Source: Deltaproteobacteria bacterium
GTDB taxonomy: Bacteria; Desulfobacterota; Syntrophobacteria; BM002
Length of the DNA stretch: 12,780 nt
NCBI GenBank assembly: GCA_020350905.1
Contig: CP070843.1
Location: 3,464,510-3,477,289 of the forward strand
Reading direction: 5' to 3'
A model generated the notes under the pieces. That model did no database searches. It saw only the letters and a list, made by a program, of their open reading frames with translations, and was not told the DNA's origin. The position numbers were made by a program, and so were the translations under genes. Shown here one piece after another: positions 1 to 6,690 of this stretch; the stretch's first letter is position 1, and each line of letters opens with the position of its first letter.

Positions 1-119
1 CTCCCGAACAGGGCAGGTCTCGACTCGCCTGAGCTTGTCTGACCTCAGTGCAAAAGGAAGATTCGAATTAGCATTTTTCTAATTGCAAACCCCTTTTTCG
101 CAATCCGAAATCCTTAGTC

Positions 120-491
120 CTATTTCCCCAGAAACTCGGCAACTTTTGCTATCAGCTTGTCTGCTGCAAAAGGCTTGGTCATATAGTAGTCGGCTCCGGT
201 TTCTTCACCGGTAAGCCGATCCTGTTCCTGGGCCTCTGCCGTCAGCATAATGATAGGTATATGCTTATACTGCTCGTCGAATTTTAGAAGCCGGCAAATC
301 TTATACCCGTTCATCCCCGGAAGCATGACGTCAAGGATGATCAGATCCGGCTTCTCGGTGCGAGCCCGATCCAGGCCACGGAAGCCGTCGTATGCCACCA
401 GACACTCGTACCCCTCCATCTCCAGGGTCACCTGGATGGTATCAAGAAGATCGGGCTCATCGTCAACTATCAGAATCCTTTTTTCCGGCAT
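120..491 (-). CDS. Single-domain response regulator (CheY-like receiver)
   Basis: This 123-residue protein is a stand-alone phospho-acceptor receiver domain with no output domain. Visible signature residues are the acidic pair D10/D11 in the ILIVDDEPD stretch, the phosphorylatable D54 in LIILDVMLPGMNGY, T84 in IIMLTAEA and K106 in the TKPF loop. All receiver landmarks are present at normal spacing, so it should be able to take phosphate from a histidine kinase. Its signal probably passes by protein-protein contact. No partner kinase is in the window. The ATG is preceded by GAGGGG at a 5-base spacing, which supports this start. A 41-codon candidate ORF and the thioredoxin-HEAT gene lie directly upstream on the same strand, so the three may be co-transcribed. 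The specific pathway is unknown. Confidence 0.93.
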   Translation of the reverse strand: MPEKRILIVDDEPDLLDTIQVTLEMEGYECLVAYDGFRGLDRARTEKPDLIILDVMLPGMNGYKICRLLKFDEQYKHIPIIMLTAEAQEQDRLTGEETGADYYMTKPFAADKLIAKVAEFLGK

Positions 492-500
492 AGGTACCCC

Positions 501-626
501 TCAGGCTGGAACACAGGCAAGATAGGTGATGTATGGACTCTCTGTTTGTTCCAGGCAGATCACTTCCGCATCCATGCCTGCAGCAGCCTGCATTTCCTCG
601 GCAGCCAACTCTGGAGTTTTACTCAC
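501..626 (-). CDS. Candidate 41-residue small protein between thioredoxin-HEAT and response regulator genes
   Basis: A GTG-initiated frame of 41 codons plus TGA fills the gap between its two neighbours almost exactly. It begins 11 bases after the thioredoxin-HEAT stop, and its TGA overlaps the GAGGGG ribosome-binding site of the response regulator. I translated it by hand. It starts VSKTPELAAEEMQAAAG, is acidic and alanine-rich in the first half, and ends YITYLACVPA with two cysteines overall. A GAGAG purine run lies just before the GTG, but at very short spacing. The fit suggests translational coupling. It has no recognisable family, and a short open frame could occur by chance. In-frame ATGs at codons 12 and 18 are alternative starts. 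Confidence 0.42.
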   Translation of the reverse strand: MSKTPELAAEEMQAAAGMDAEVICLEQTESPYITYLACVPA

Positions 627-637
627 ATCTCTCGAAA

Positions 638-1645
638 TCACTTACTGAGAGTTTCGCGCTTCCGGATCCTTTGTACTGCTTCATACGCCACTTCGACCAC
701 CTGTGGATTGGCATCGTTTAACAACACTTCCAAGCGGTCCATTACGCTGGCATCACCAATGAGCCCGAGCAAGTAGGCAGTGTCCCCGCGTTGGTTGTCG
801 TCCTCATGCTCCAGGAGATCCAGAATGTAGGGATAAGCGCGCTGCACCAAATCAGGGCTGCGCTCAGCCACCCCCTCCAGAACAACCATCATGCCCATTC
901 GCACCGACCAATCAGGATCGGCCAACAATTCCAATGATCCGGAATAGAGATCACCGTCCGCAACCATCATACCAGCAAGCCTTTCAGCGTCTCCTTCTTT
1001 GATAATCTTTTTAAAACTGTCCGGGTGAAATGATGATGGATCACTGTTCGCAAGCCTGTCCACCAAAAGATCTTCGCTAACAGTGCCAACCAGCTGGTCC
1101 TGTCCGTCAATGACCACCGTAGGCACCGCTCGAATACCATATTTCTGGCCATAATCGGCAAGGAGAGTGACGTCTACTATCGTCGCTTCTAAATAGGCGC
1201 TGGCGAGTGCCAATTGATTCACTAACCCCACAACAGCGGGACAGTGCGGGCATGCCGGGCTCATCATCACCTCAAACCTGGTGGGTATGATAAAGGTTTC
1301 CAGGGCTGAGAGGCTCCTTGGAGCAAGTGAAACTTCACCTTGAGAGTGAGAAAGCAGACTTTGTAAAAAGGGGGCCATCTCCCTGCCATTGGGGAGAGCC
1401 AGGTAGCGAAGGTTTGTTTGAATCTCAATGCTAGGGGGGCCATCTTGGCTACGGGTCAGGTAGAGCGGCTGCAGATGTTCACTTACAGAAGCCAGCTCTT
1501 CGATGAATGTGCGAAACTGTTCGGACAGAGAATTTCTGGTCAGATTCACCTTGATAATCAGGCGTTCTTGGAGTGCTGCCAGGGTACTTTTGGCAGTCTC
1601 CAATTCTTGGGAAGTAAGAGTGTAGGTGCTGGATGCGTCAGACAT
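638..1645 (-). CDS. Thioredoxin-fold (glutaredoxin/PDO-like) protein with C-terminal HEAT-like repeats
   Basis: The 335-residue protein has three recognisable parts. Residues 1-115 resemble the redox-inactive first thioredoxin fold of AhpF/protein-disulfide-oxidoreductase proteins and carry no CxxC. Residues 120-200 form a second thioredoxin fold with the active-site motif CPHC (C132, C135) and a cis-proline in AVPT (P175). Residues about 236-330 contain helical repeats of HEAT/PBS-lyase type, for example DPDWSVRMGM and DANPQVVEVAYEAVQRI. It has no signal peptide, so it should be cytoplasmic. A dithiol-disulfide role is inferred from CPHC. The HEAT part would provide a protein-docking surface, perhaps for a regulator or redox client. 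The start ATG has GGAG about 10 bases upstream. It lies upstream of the response regulator on the same strand. The substrate is unknown. Confidence 0.88.
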   Translation of the reverse strand: MSDASSTYTLTSQELETAKSTLAALQERLIIKVNLTRNSLSEQFRTFIEELASVSEHLQPLYLTRSQDGPPSIEIQTNLRYLALPNGREMAPFLQSLLSHSQGEVSLAPRSLSALETFIIPTRFEVMMSPACPHCPAVVGLVNQLALASAYLEATIVDVTLLADYGQKYGIRAVPTVVIDGQDQLVGTVSEDLLVDRLANSDPSSFHPDSFKKIIKEGDAERLAGMMVADGDLYSGSLELLADPDWSVRMGMMVVLEGVAERSPDLVQRAYPYILDLLEHEDDNQRGDTAYLLGLIGDASVMDRLEVLLNDANPQVVEVAYEAVQRIRKRETLSK

Positions 1646-1700
1646 GATTGCTACACTCCACAGTTCTCATTTCAGTTCGTCAATTCTTCATACGCAAGGT

Positions 1701-1845
1701 CTGGAGTGTTGGAGTACTGGAGCATTGGAGGAATAGAAATTCCAAACCTGTATTTGGTCATTTAGTATTGAAATTTGTTTGTAATTTGGTGCTTGGAGTT
1801 TGGGATTTCATAAGTTTTCTTTACTCCATTACTCCACTACTCCAT
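1701..1845. repeat. Palindromic intergenic repeat, arms made of 8-base units
   Basis: The left arm (1701-1732) is four consecutive 8-base units of the form YTGGAGNN. The right arm (1822-1845) is three units of the form TACTCCAY. Bases 1710-1730 and 1824-1844 are reverse complements at 18 of 21 positions. A nested inverted repeat is also present: 1736-1747 pairs with 1798-1809 at 11 of 12 positions. The transcript could form a long hairpin beginning 7 bases after the stop codon of the MBL gene. It occupies nearly all of the gap and has no coding potential. A transcript-end hairpin and a non-autonomous repeat element are both possible. Confidence 0.85.
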
Positions 1846-1851
1846 GGATAA

Positions 1852-2634
1852 CTAAAACCTAAACCACATATGGTCCTCGGCCACTATTATTTCTCCTGAG
1901 TATTCTTGGCTGCAGGCCGCCACCACATCAGTCTCATCACAGGCCGGGTAGAGGTGGGTGAGCACCAGGCGCTTGCAACCGGCCTCACGGGCCACTCTTC
2001 CGGCCCCTGCCGGCGACAGGTGCCCGGTTGTCTCGAGATGATCCGGGAAAGAACACTCACAAAAAAAAAGATCAGCTTCTCTGGCCAGGGTCACAACATT
2101 TTGGCAGTATTCTGTATCACCTGAATAGGCTAGGATCAGGCCATCTTTGCTTTCCAGGCGATAGCCCAGGCTCTCCTTCGTATGTGCCATTGCCAGGGAA
2201 ATCAGCCTGCCGAAAGGTAGCTCTGTTTCGGTGGCAGCTGACGAGTCAATTTCCTCAAAAGTGAGCAGAGCCGGGTCCAGTTCGATCCACTGACCGTAGA
2301 CTCCATGCAATCGCTGGTAGAAATCCTGCAGACCTGTGGCTCCGCCAATGACCAAAGGTTTTTTCCGCCCATAAAGAGGTGACCTTGACGCAAAAAGCAG
2401 CGGCACCAGATCACCCGTGTGATCTGGATGAAAATGGGTAAACCAAACCCAGTCCAGATCACGAAAATCCAATCCGGCTTCTGACAGACCCCACAGGGTA
2501 CCTGTCCCACAATCGAAGAGGATTAGGTGAACGCCCATTCTCACCACCAGGGCCGGTGGCCGGCGCCGTGGGTTTGGAATGCCAGTGCCTGAGCCAATGA
2601 CGCAGACCTCAAGTCTTGCAGCAGGTTCTTTCAC
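1852..2634 (-). CDS. MBL-fold metal-dependent hydrolase, RNase Z / AtsA-like
   Basis: A metallo-beta-lactamase-fold enzyme of about 260 residues. The N-terminal strand and loop (CVIGSGTGIPNPRRRPP) is the RNase Z-type opening. The di-metal signature THFHPDHTGD supplies H67, H69, D71 and H72 counted from the chosen start. Later ligand positions are AMAHTKESLGYRLE, SGDTEYC and LTHLYP, and the C-terminus ends near a conserved AED. This arrangement is typical of tRNase Z-like or arylsulfatase-like hydrolases and is cytoplasmic. The substrate cannot be assigned. I chose GTG at 2634 because GAGG sits 9 bases upstream and the conserved fold begins just after it. The frame stays open to 2796, but the extra 54 residues run through the palindromic repeat and are not family-like. 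It lies between PHP and thioredoxin-HEAT genes on the same strand. Confidence 0.85.
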   Translation of the reverse strand: MKEPAARLEVCVIGSGTGIPNPRRRPPALVVRMGVHLILFDCGTGTLWGLSEAGLDFRDLDWVWFTHFHPDHTGDLVPLLFASRSPLYGRKKPLVIGGATGLQDFYQRLHGVYGQWIELDPALLTFEEIDSSAATETELPFGRLISLAMAHTKESLGYRLESKDGLILAYSGDTEYCQNVVTLAREADLFFCECSFPDHLETTGHLSPAGAGRVAREAGCKRLVLTHLYPACDETDVVAACSQEYSGEIIVAEDHMWFRF

Positions 2635-2713
2635 TGCATACGTCCTCGTGTGTAACGGCTGAACAGGGTCTCTTGCGGGGTGATTACATCCGAAACTAAT
2701 TCTAGCTGAATGT

Positions 2714-2792
2714 GAGAGATGAGATCTGAGATGTGGGATACTACATCGCAGGAAAGGATGCCACATCACATATCGCACATCCCACATCTGAG
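2714..2792. repeat. Palindromic intergenic repeat, arms made of 7-base units
   Basis: The right side (2761-2788) is four consecutive 7-base units ending in ATC: CCACATC, ACATATC, GCACATC and CCACATC. The left side (2714-2741) is four degenerate 7-base units: GAGAGAT, GAGATCT, GAGATGT and GGGATAC. Bases 2726-2739 and 2779-2792 are reverse complements at 13 of 14 positions. The element ends 7 bases from the stop codon of the PHP gene, so it would form a hairpin at that transcript's 3' end. Its left part overlaps the untranslated leader of the MBL gene. The repeat unit differs from those of the other two palindromes in this arm. Confidence 0.82.
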
Positions 2793-2799
2793 CCACATG

Positions 2800-3684
2800 T
2801 CAACTTTGCATATGTCTGCTTTCCCTCCTCTGCAACCTATCCTTCAAACCCTTCAGCAACCCGTACTCTAGGTCCTGTCCCAGGATTCCGTTCCACAGAT
2901 AGTTGTGGTCTCTCAGGTTACCATGAAAATCCGAACCTCCTGTGCACACAAGTCCTAACTTTTTGGATATATCCTGATAGAGAACAACCATCTCCTTGGT
3001 GTGGTCGGGGTAAAAGACTTCCAATCCCGCCAAACCCATTTCTCGTAACTCTTTGACGAGGAGAGTGAGTTCCCTGGGCTTGTTGATTCCAAGGGTAAAT
3101 GGGTGAGCCAAAACCGCCAGACCACCAGCGCCGCGGATCAGGGCAATGGCTTCCTGGGGCGAGAAACGAAATTTTTCCACGTATGCTACCGCCCCCTTTT
3201 TCAGATAGCGCGAAAAGGCCTCATCAATACTAGACACGTACCCCCGGTTTACCAGCGCTCTGGCAATGTGGGGGCGCCCCACCTGTCCACTAGAGAGGTT
3301 GAGGACCTCATCAGTAGTTATTTCCAACCCGAGAGCTTGCAGCCGTTCAATTATCTTGGGGTTGCGGGCAGCGCGCACCTTTTGCAGTCTTTTTAGTGCC
3401 TTGAGAAGTTCAGGTTGGGAGGGACTGAAGCAATAGCCCAGGATGTGCATAGTGCCGGGGGGATACTGGGCGCTGACTTCCACCCCCGGCACCACTTCAA
3501 CACCCAGCTCTTTTCCAGCTGCCACAGCTTCTGCCACCCCAGCCACAGTGTCATGATCCGTGAGCGCAATAGCCCGCAAGTCTCTCTTTCGGGCAAGTTG
3601 CACCAGTTCCCTCGGAGAAAGACTCCCGTCCGAGCAGTTGGAGTGGGTATGTAGGTCGATTCGATCCATGAGAATATTGGTCAT
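2800..3684 (-). CDS. PHP-domain phosphoesterase (YciV/TrpH-like, RNase AM-type)
   Basis: The 294-residue protein is a complete polymerase-and-histidinol-phosphatase domain of the YciV/TrpH family. Metal-binding motifs appear in order: DLHTHSNCSDG (H12, H14, D19), ALTDHD (H44), VPGVEVSA (E69), MHILGY (H80), GRPHIA (H139), VLAHP (H194) and GGSDFHG (D252, H254). All ligands are present. Characterised members hydrolyse 3',5'-nucleoside bisphosphates or trim RNA 5' ends, so nucleotide or RNA turnover is the likely role, though the exact substrate is not proven. It is soluble. The ATG at 3684 is used; a second ATG five codons later (MDRIDLHTHS) is a possible alternative, and neither has a strong Shine-Dalgarno sequence. 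It sits between the MBL and glucan phosphorylase genes, with palindromic repeats on both sides. Confidence 0.92.
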   Translation of the reverse strand: MTNILMDRIDLHTHSNCSDGSLSPRELVQLARKRDLRAIALTDHDTVAGVAEAVAAGKELGVEVVPGVEVSAQYPPGTMHILGYCFSPSQPELLKALKRLQKVRAARNPKIIERLQALGLEITTDEVLNLSSGQVGRPHIARALVNRGYVSSIDEAFSRYLKKGAVAYVEKFRFSPQEAIALIRGAGGLAVLAHPFTLGINKPRELTLLVKELREMGLAGLEVFYPDHTKEMVVLYQDISKKLGLVCTGGSDFHGNLRDHNYLWNGILGQDLEYGLLKGLKDRLQRRESRHMQS

Positions 3685-3731
3685 TCGGCCAACCTGTTAA
3701 ATCCAGACTTTTGGCCGTTTAGCCAATTTCT

Positions 3732-3793
3732 AGCTATCAGCCTTCAGTTTTACCAATTTTCTTTTACTGACAGCTGAATGCTGATGGCTGAAA
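3732..3793. repeat. Palindromic intergenic repeat, arms made of 7-base GCTGANN units
   Basis: Bases 3732-3747 and 3774-3789 are reverse complements at 14 of 16 positions, with a 26-base loop. The right side has a clear 7-base period from 3766: ACTGACA, GCTGAAT, GCTGATG, GCTGAAA, then GCT. The left arm has the same unit in inverse orientation. The hairpin lies 14 bases beyond the stop codon of the glucan phosphorylase gene when read on the minus strand. It has no coding potential. Confidence 0.82.
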
Positions 3794-3803
3794 GCTTCAA
3801 TCT

Positions 3804-5420
3804 TTACCGATAATACTTCTCCAAATACTCCTTCACCATGCGCTGGGTATTGAACCTTGGTGCACAGTCAGAGATAGAGGTCTTCATCATCTTGATCCAC
3901 TGAGGACGATTCGCATAGTACGTAGTCACTGCTTCCTCGAGCACACCATAGAAATCAGCCGCTGTTTCTTCATCGCTGGCATCCTCGTCGTCGCCTATGG
4001 CATAACCGTTAACACGATGCTTGCACACTTCACGCCACCAGCCATCCTGCACGCTCATATTAATGCCCCCGTTAAAGGTAACTTTCATGCCACTTGTGCC
4101 AGATGCCTCCCGGGGACGTCTGGGATTATTGAGCCAGAGATCGACCCCCTGGGTGAGATGCGCCCCCTGCCACATATTATAGTTTTTCAGGTAGACCAGA
4201 CGGAGACGACCTTCGTATCTCTGGGTAGTGTGAACGATGTCCTGAATTACTTTCTTGCCAGCCTCATCTTGGGGGTGAGCTTTGCCCGCAAAGATAAACT
4301 GAACTCGGTTGCGGGTGAGGTTCAACAACCGCTCCATGTCCGTAAAAAAGAGGGTGGCCCTCTTGTAACCAGCGGCCCTGCGGGCGAAACCTACGGTTAG
4401 AAATTCCTCGGTAAAACCGGCATTGGAGGTGGCGTTGACATAGCGAATAAGCCGCCGCTTGGCAGAAAGCTCAGCTTCAGCCACGAGTTCATCAGGAATA
4501 TTTATGGCGCCCTCGAGCACTTTCGGGTACTCCCGCCACTGAGGCAAGAACCGGTCAAACAGCCGTGCATAGTCCGGACCGGTCCAGGTGAGGTGGTGCA
4601 CGCCATTGGTTATGTGACCAATCTCGTAACCGGGAAACATCTCCCTGGTCACCTCTCCGTGCAGTTCACTGACCCCATTGCAGGTGCGACTCAGGTTCAG
4701 GGCCAGCCTGGTCATATTAAGACCATCCTCCCCGGCAAATTCACGGATCTCAGGCGGCAAGAACTCTCCAAGGGATTCTTCGGCCAGATCATAAGGAAAC
4801 AGGTCATGACCAGCGGGCACGGGGGTGTGGGTGGTGAAGGTACAGTAGTTGCGAACCTGATCCACGTCTCCATCGAAGTCATGGTAGAGAGCCAGGGTAA
4901 TAAAGGCGGAATGACCTTCGTTCATGTGGTAGGTGGTGATTCCCTCTTCCAATCTCTTTAAAGCTTTGTATCCACCTATACCCAGAATTGCCTCCTGACA
5001 GATGCGAGTATGACTGTCGCCGCCATAGAGATATTGGGTCACCAGTCGATCATCCGCAGTATTATCTTCAAGATCGGCATCTAAAAAATAAATGGGAACC
5101 TTCCCTTTGAGTCCCTCGTACGTATACTTCCAGACCCCCGCCTTCACTTCGCGTCCGTCCACGGGAACGGTTACCTTCATGGGCAGGGGCTCCATGAAAG
5201 CGCGGGGATCAAAATACGGATACATCTCCTCTTGCCATCCCATGGGATTGATGTTTTGCATGAAGTACCCCCGCTTGTAGAGCAAGCTCACCGCCACAAG
5301 TGGAAGGCCTAAATCAGCGGCAGACTTGATGTGGTCGCCGGCAAGAATGCCCAGGCCGCCACTGTAAGTGGGGATGTTTTCATTGAGACCGATCTCCATG
5401 CTGAAATAAGCAACTCTCAT
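3804..5420 (-). CDS. glgP: Alpha-glucan phosphorylase, short GT35 form (glycogen phosphorylase family)
   Basis: The 538-residue product matches the short alpha-glucan phosphorylase class rather than the roughly 800-residue glycogen/maltodextrin type. It would cleave terminal alpha-1,4-glucosyl units with phosphate to give glucose 1-phosphate, using pyridoxal phosphate. Visible landmarks are the N-terminal AYFSMEIGLNENIPTYSGGLG, HMNEGHSAF, HITNGVHHLTW, VGFARRAAGYKR, FIFAGKAHP and the cofactor-lysine motif EASGTSGMK (K446), followed by NGGINMSVQDGWW. No catalytic segment is missing. The frame can begin at GTG 5426, but GAGG lies 9 bases before the ATG at 5420, which I prefer. It is the first gene of the minus-strand row and implies glycogen storage and mobilisation. 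No other glycogen gene is in the window. Confidence 0.93.
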   Translation of the reverse strand: MRVAYFSMEIGLNENIPTYSGGLGILAGDHIKSAADLGLPLVAVSLLYKRGYFMQNINPMGWQEEMYPYFDPRAFMEPLPMKVTVPVDGREVKAGVWKYTYEGLKGKVPIYFLDADLEDNTADDRLVTQYLYGGDSHTRICQEAILGIGGYKALKRLEEGITTYHMNEGHSAFITLALYHDFDGDVDQVRNYCTFTTHTPVPAGHDLFPYDLAEESLGEFLPPEIREFAGEDGLNMTRLALNLSRTCNGVSELHGEVTREMFPGYEIGHITNGVHHLTWTGPDYARLFDRFLPQWREYPKVLEGAINIPDELVAEAELSAKRRLIRYVNATSNAGFTEEFLTVGFARRAAGYKRATLFFTDMERLLNLTRNRVQFIFAGKAHPQDEAGKKVIQDIVHTTQRYEGRLRLVYLKNYNMWQGAHLTQGVDLWLNNPRRPREASGTSGMKVTFNGGINMSVQDGWWREVCKHRVNGYAIGDDEDASDEETAADFYGVLEEAVTTYYANRPQWIKMMKTSISDCAPRFNTQRMVKEYLEKYYR

Positions 5421-5821
5421 GTGCACACACCTCGCTGTTGTCTCAACTCTTACCTGAACGTACTGTACCGAACTGCCTGCTTTGGTTCAAAAAATACTGA
5501 TCTGGAAGCAACTTTTCATTAAAACGCAAAACCCTGCACAATACAAGCACGAGCTGTCTGGAAATTCTTACGCTCGCTACCTTGCACTAACGGTACCATT
5601 AAGGATTCAAGATAGCATACCATATCCTATTTTCCGTACCACCAGAAGTCGTTATTGTCTCTATAATAAAGTGAGGTCGGCAGCATAGAGGGACAGGAGC
5701 GGAGTTTGCACTCATCCCTTAATGCACAGTCTTGGCTCCGTTGGGCCTACCACAAGGTCTAGATGCAAGTCAAAAAGAGGCCGACTTTGTGCTAATAAAT
5801 ACGCAATCTAACACAACAAGT
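5421..5821. other. AT-rich divergent intergenic region without a supported gene
   Basis: This region separates the minus-strand glgP from the plus-strand lipoprotein unit, so both must be promoted from here. Short open frames exist on the plus strand but lack ribosome-binding sites and family character. A TATAAT sits at 5662-5667 on the plus strand without a convincing -35 box. No repeat, RNA gene or strong terminator was recognised. Confidence 0.5.
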
Positions 5822-5838
5822 TTGGCACGGAATATGCT
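5822..5838 (+). promoter_or_regulatory. Sigma-54 (-24/-12) promoter upstream of the lipoprotein gene
   Basis: The sequence TTGGCACGGAATATGCT closely matches the sigma-54 consensus. GG is at 5824-5825 and GC at 5836-5837 with exact -24/-12 phasing, and the TTGGCACG half is perfect. Transcription would begin near 5849, about 130 bases before the lipoprotein ATG at 5981. Sigma-54 promoters need an enhancer-binding activator; none is encoded in the window. Confidence 0.75.
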
Positions 5839-5980
5839 CAAATTTAACAAGCGTAGATCCAAAGCTTAAAAAGCAAGAACAACACAATTCTCCCTAAACT
5901 GGCAGATGAAGATTTAGGAAGTCATTAAAAGGATTAAGTTCGAACCATCCTGTAAGTTCAAGGCTAAGGAGATGCTTGAC

Positions 5981-6421
5981 ATGAAGTTCAGGAAACGCGT
6001 GATTAGGTACCGTACGTTACTTTTGGCAGTCCTATTTTTTCTCCAGGTGGCGGGCTGCGGAACCGTAATGTATCCTTAGCGTCGCGGGCAAAGATCAGGC
6101 CGTATTGATGTGAGTATAGCCGTTCCGGATGGCCTCGGTTTACTTTTGTTCATAATTCCAGGTGTAATCGCCTTTGCGGTTGATTTCTCCACAGGCGCAA
6201 TTTACTTGCCAAGTGGCAAATCTAAGAGGGCTGGGGGAATGGAAAATCGCGATTTGGCCGTGATCAGCACGAGCCCCAATGATCTTACTATAGCTAAGCT
6301 CGACGAAATTGTGTCGGCCCATACCGGGGAAGAGGTCAACTTAGAGTCAAATACGATACTCGTTTACGAAGCTGATAATGACAAGAATATTGAGAGACAA
6401 CTGAAAAAGTTAGCCCAGTAG
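5981..6421 (+). pseudogene. Small lipoprotein gene interrupted by an in-frame TAG codon
   Basis: The frame opens at ATG 5981 with AAGGAG 9 bases upstream. It encodes a lipoprotein signal peptide: basic MKFRKRVIRYR, hydrophobic TLLLAVLFFLQ, then lipobox VAGC with C26. After CGTVMYP the frame meets TAG at 6077-6079 and then runs open for another 113 codons to TAG at 6419-6421. The continuation RRGQRSGRIDV followed by LLLFIIPGVIAFAVDFSTGAIYLP matches, from memory, a family of small outer-membrane lipoproteins that read YPERRGQ at this point. The TAG would therefore replace a glutamate codon by one base change. Either the gene is freshly inactivated, the TAG is read through, or translation restarts at GTG 6110. 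The intact remainder, good ribosome-binding site and strong sigma-54 promoter argue against old decay. Confidence 0.72.
6110..6421 (+). CDS. Open remainder of the interrupted lipoprotein (103 codons from GTG)
   Basis: This is the part of the interrupted lipoprotein frame that an automatic caller would report, starting at GTG 6110. It begins inside the conserved region (IAVPDGLGLLLFIIPGVIAFAVDFSTGAIYLP, one hydrophobic segment) and ends in a charged domain of about 70 residues: NDLTIAKLDEIVSAHTGEE, then DKNIERQLKKLAQ. No convincing Shine-Dalgarno sequence precedes this GTG. It would also lack the export signal the family needs, so independent translation is doubtful. The entry overlaps the full interrupted gene deliberately. 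Confidence 0.45.
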   Translation: MSIAVPDGLGLLLFIIPGVIAFAVDFSTGAIYLPSGKSKRAGGMENRDLAVISTSPNDLTIAKLDEIVSAHTGEEVNLESNTILVYEADNDKNIERQLKKLAQ

Positions 6422-6615
6422 CCAAAATTTTGAAATAGATAAATAACCCACCACGATGCACAAATAGCATAAGCCAATCTGAACAGAGCACTTTGCAAGG
6501 GCAAATCTGAAGGAATGGCTACGGTTATACCACATCATAAATCCCCTCCTTGCCTCTATGGCTATCTTACAATCCGGGAACTTTTTTCCAGACCTCGTGT
6601 CTTCAGAGATAGGAC

Positions 6616-6644
6616 TTTTCATATGGAGAGGAACATGTTATAAA
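6616..6644 (+). promoter_or_regulatory. Possible sigma-70-type promoter with extended -10
   Basis: TATAAA at 6639-6644 is preceded by TG one base upstream (extended -10). TTTTCA at 6616-6621 lies 17 bases further upstream. It sits about 45 bases before the start of the four-cysteine protein gene. The -35 match is weak. Confidence 0.3.
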
Positions 6645-6690
6645 GACCGGGTAATACTTCAAAAGAACAGATGAGGAGGCAAAGCAATTG

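Noticed and set aside
1..119. Possible degenerate copy of another intergenic repeat (GCCTGAGCTTGTC region near 28-40)
   Set aside because: It resembles a repeat type I recall from other genomes, but only a short fragment is present at the window edge and no clear inverted arms can be shown.
2714..2792. CRISPR-like reading of the 7-base repeated units
   Set aside because: The units are far too short and contiguous, with no spacers and no cas genes. They are arms of a palindrome.
5331..5688. Short plus-strand open frames in the glgP upstream region
   Set aside because: They have weak or rare starts and no ribosome-binding sites, and they are partly antisense to glgP or in AT-rich sequence. 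They show no conserved-looking protein.
6077..6079. Genome-wide reassignment of TAG as a sense codon
   Set aside because: At least six other genes here (response regulator, MBL, NuoE-like, NuoF-like, four-cysteine and PilP-like) end in TAG at the expected length, so TAG is a working stop codon. Only local readthrough remains possible.
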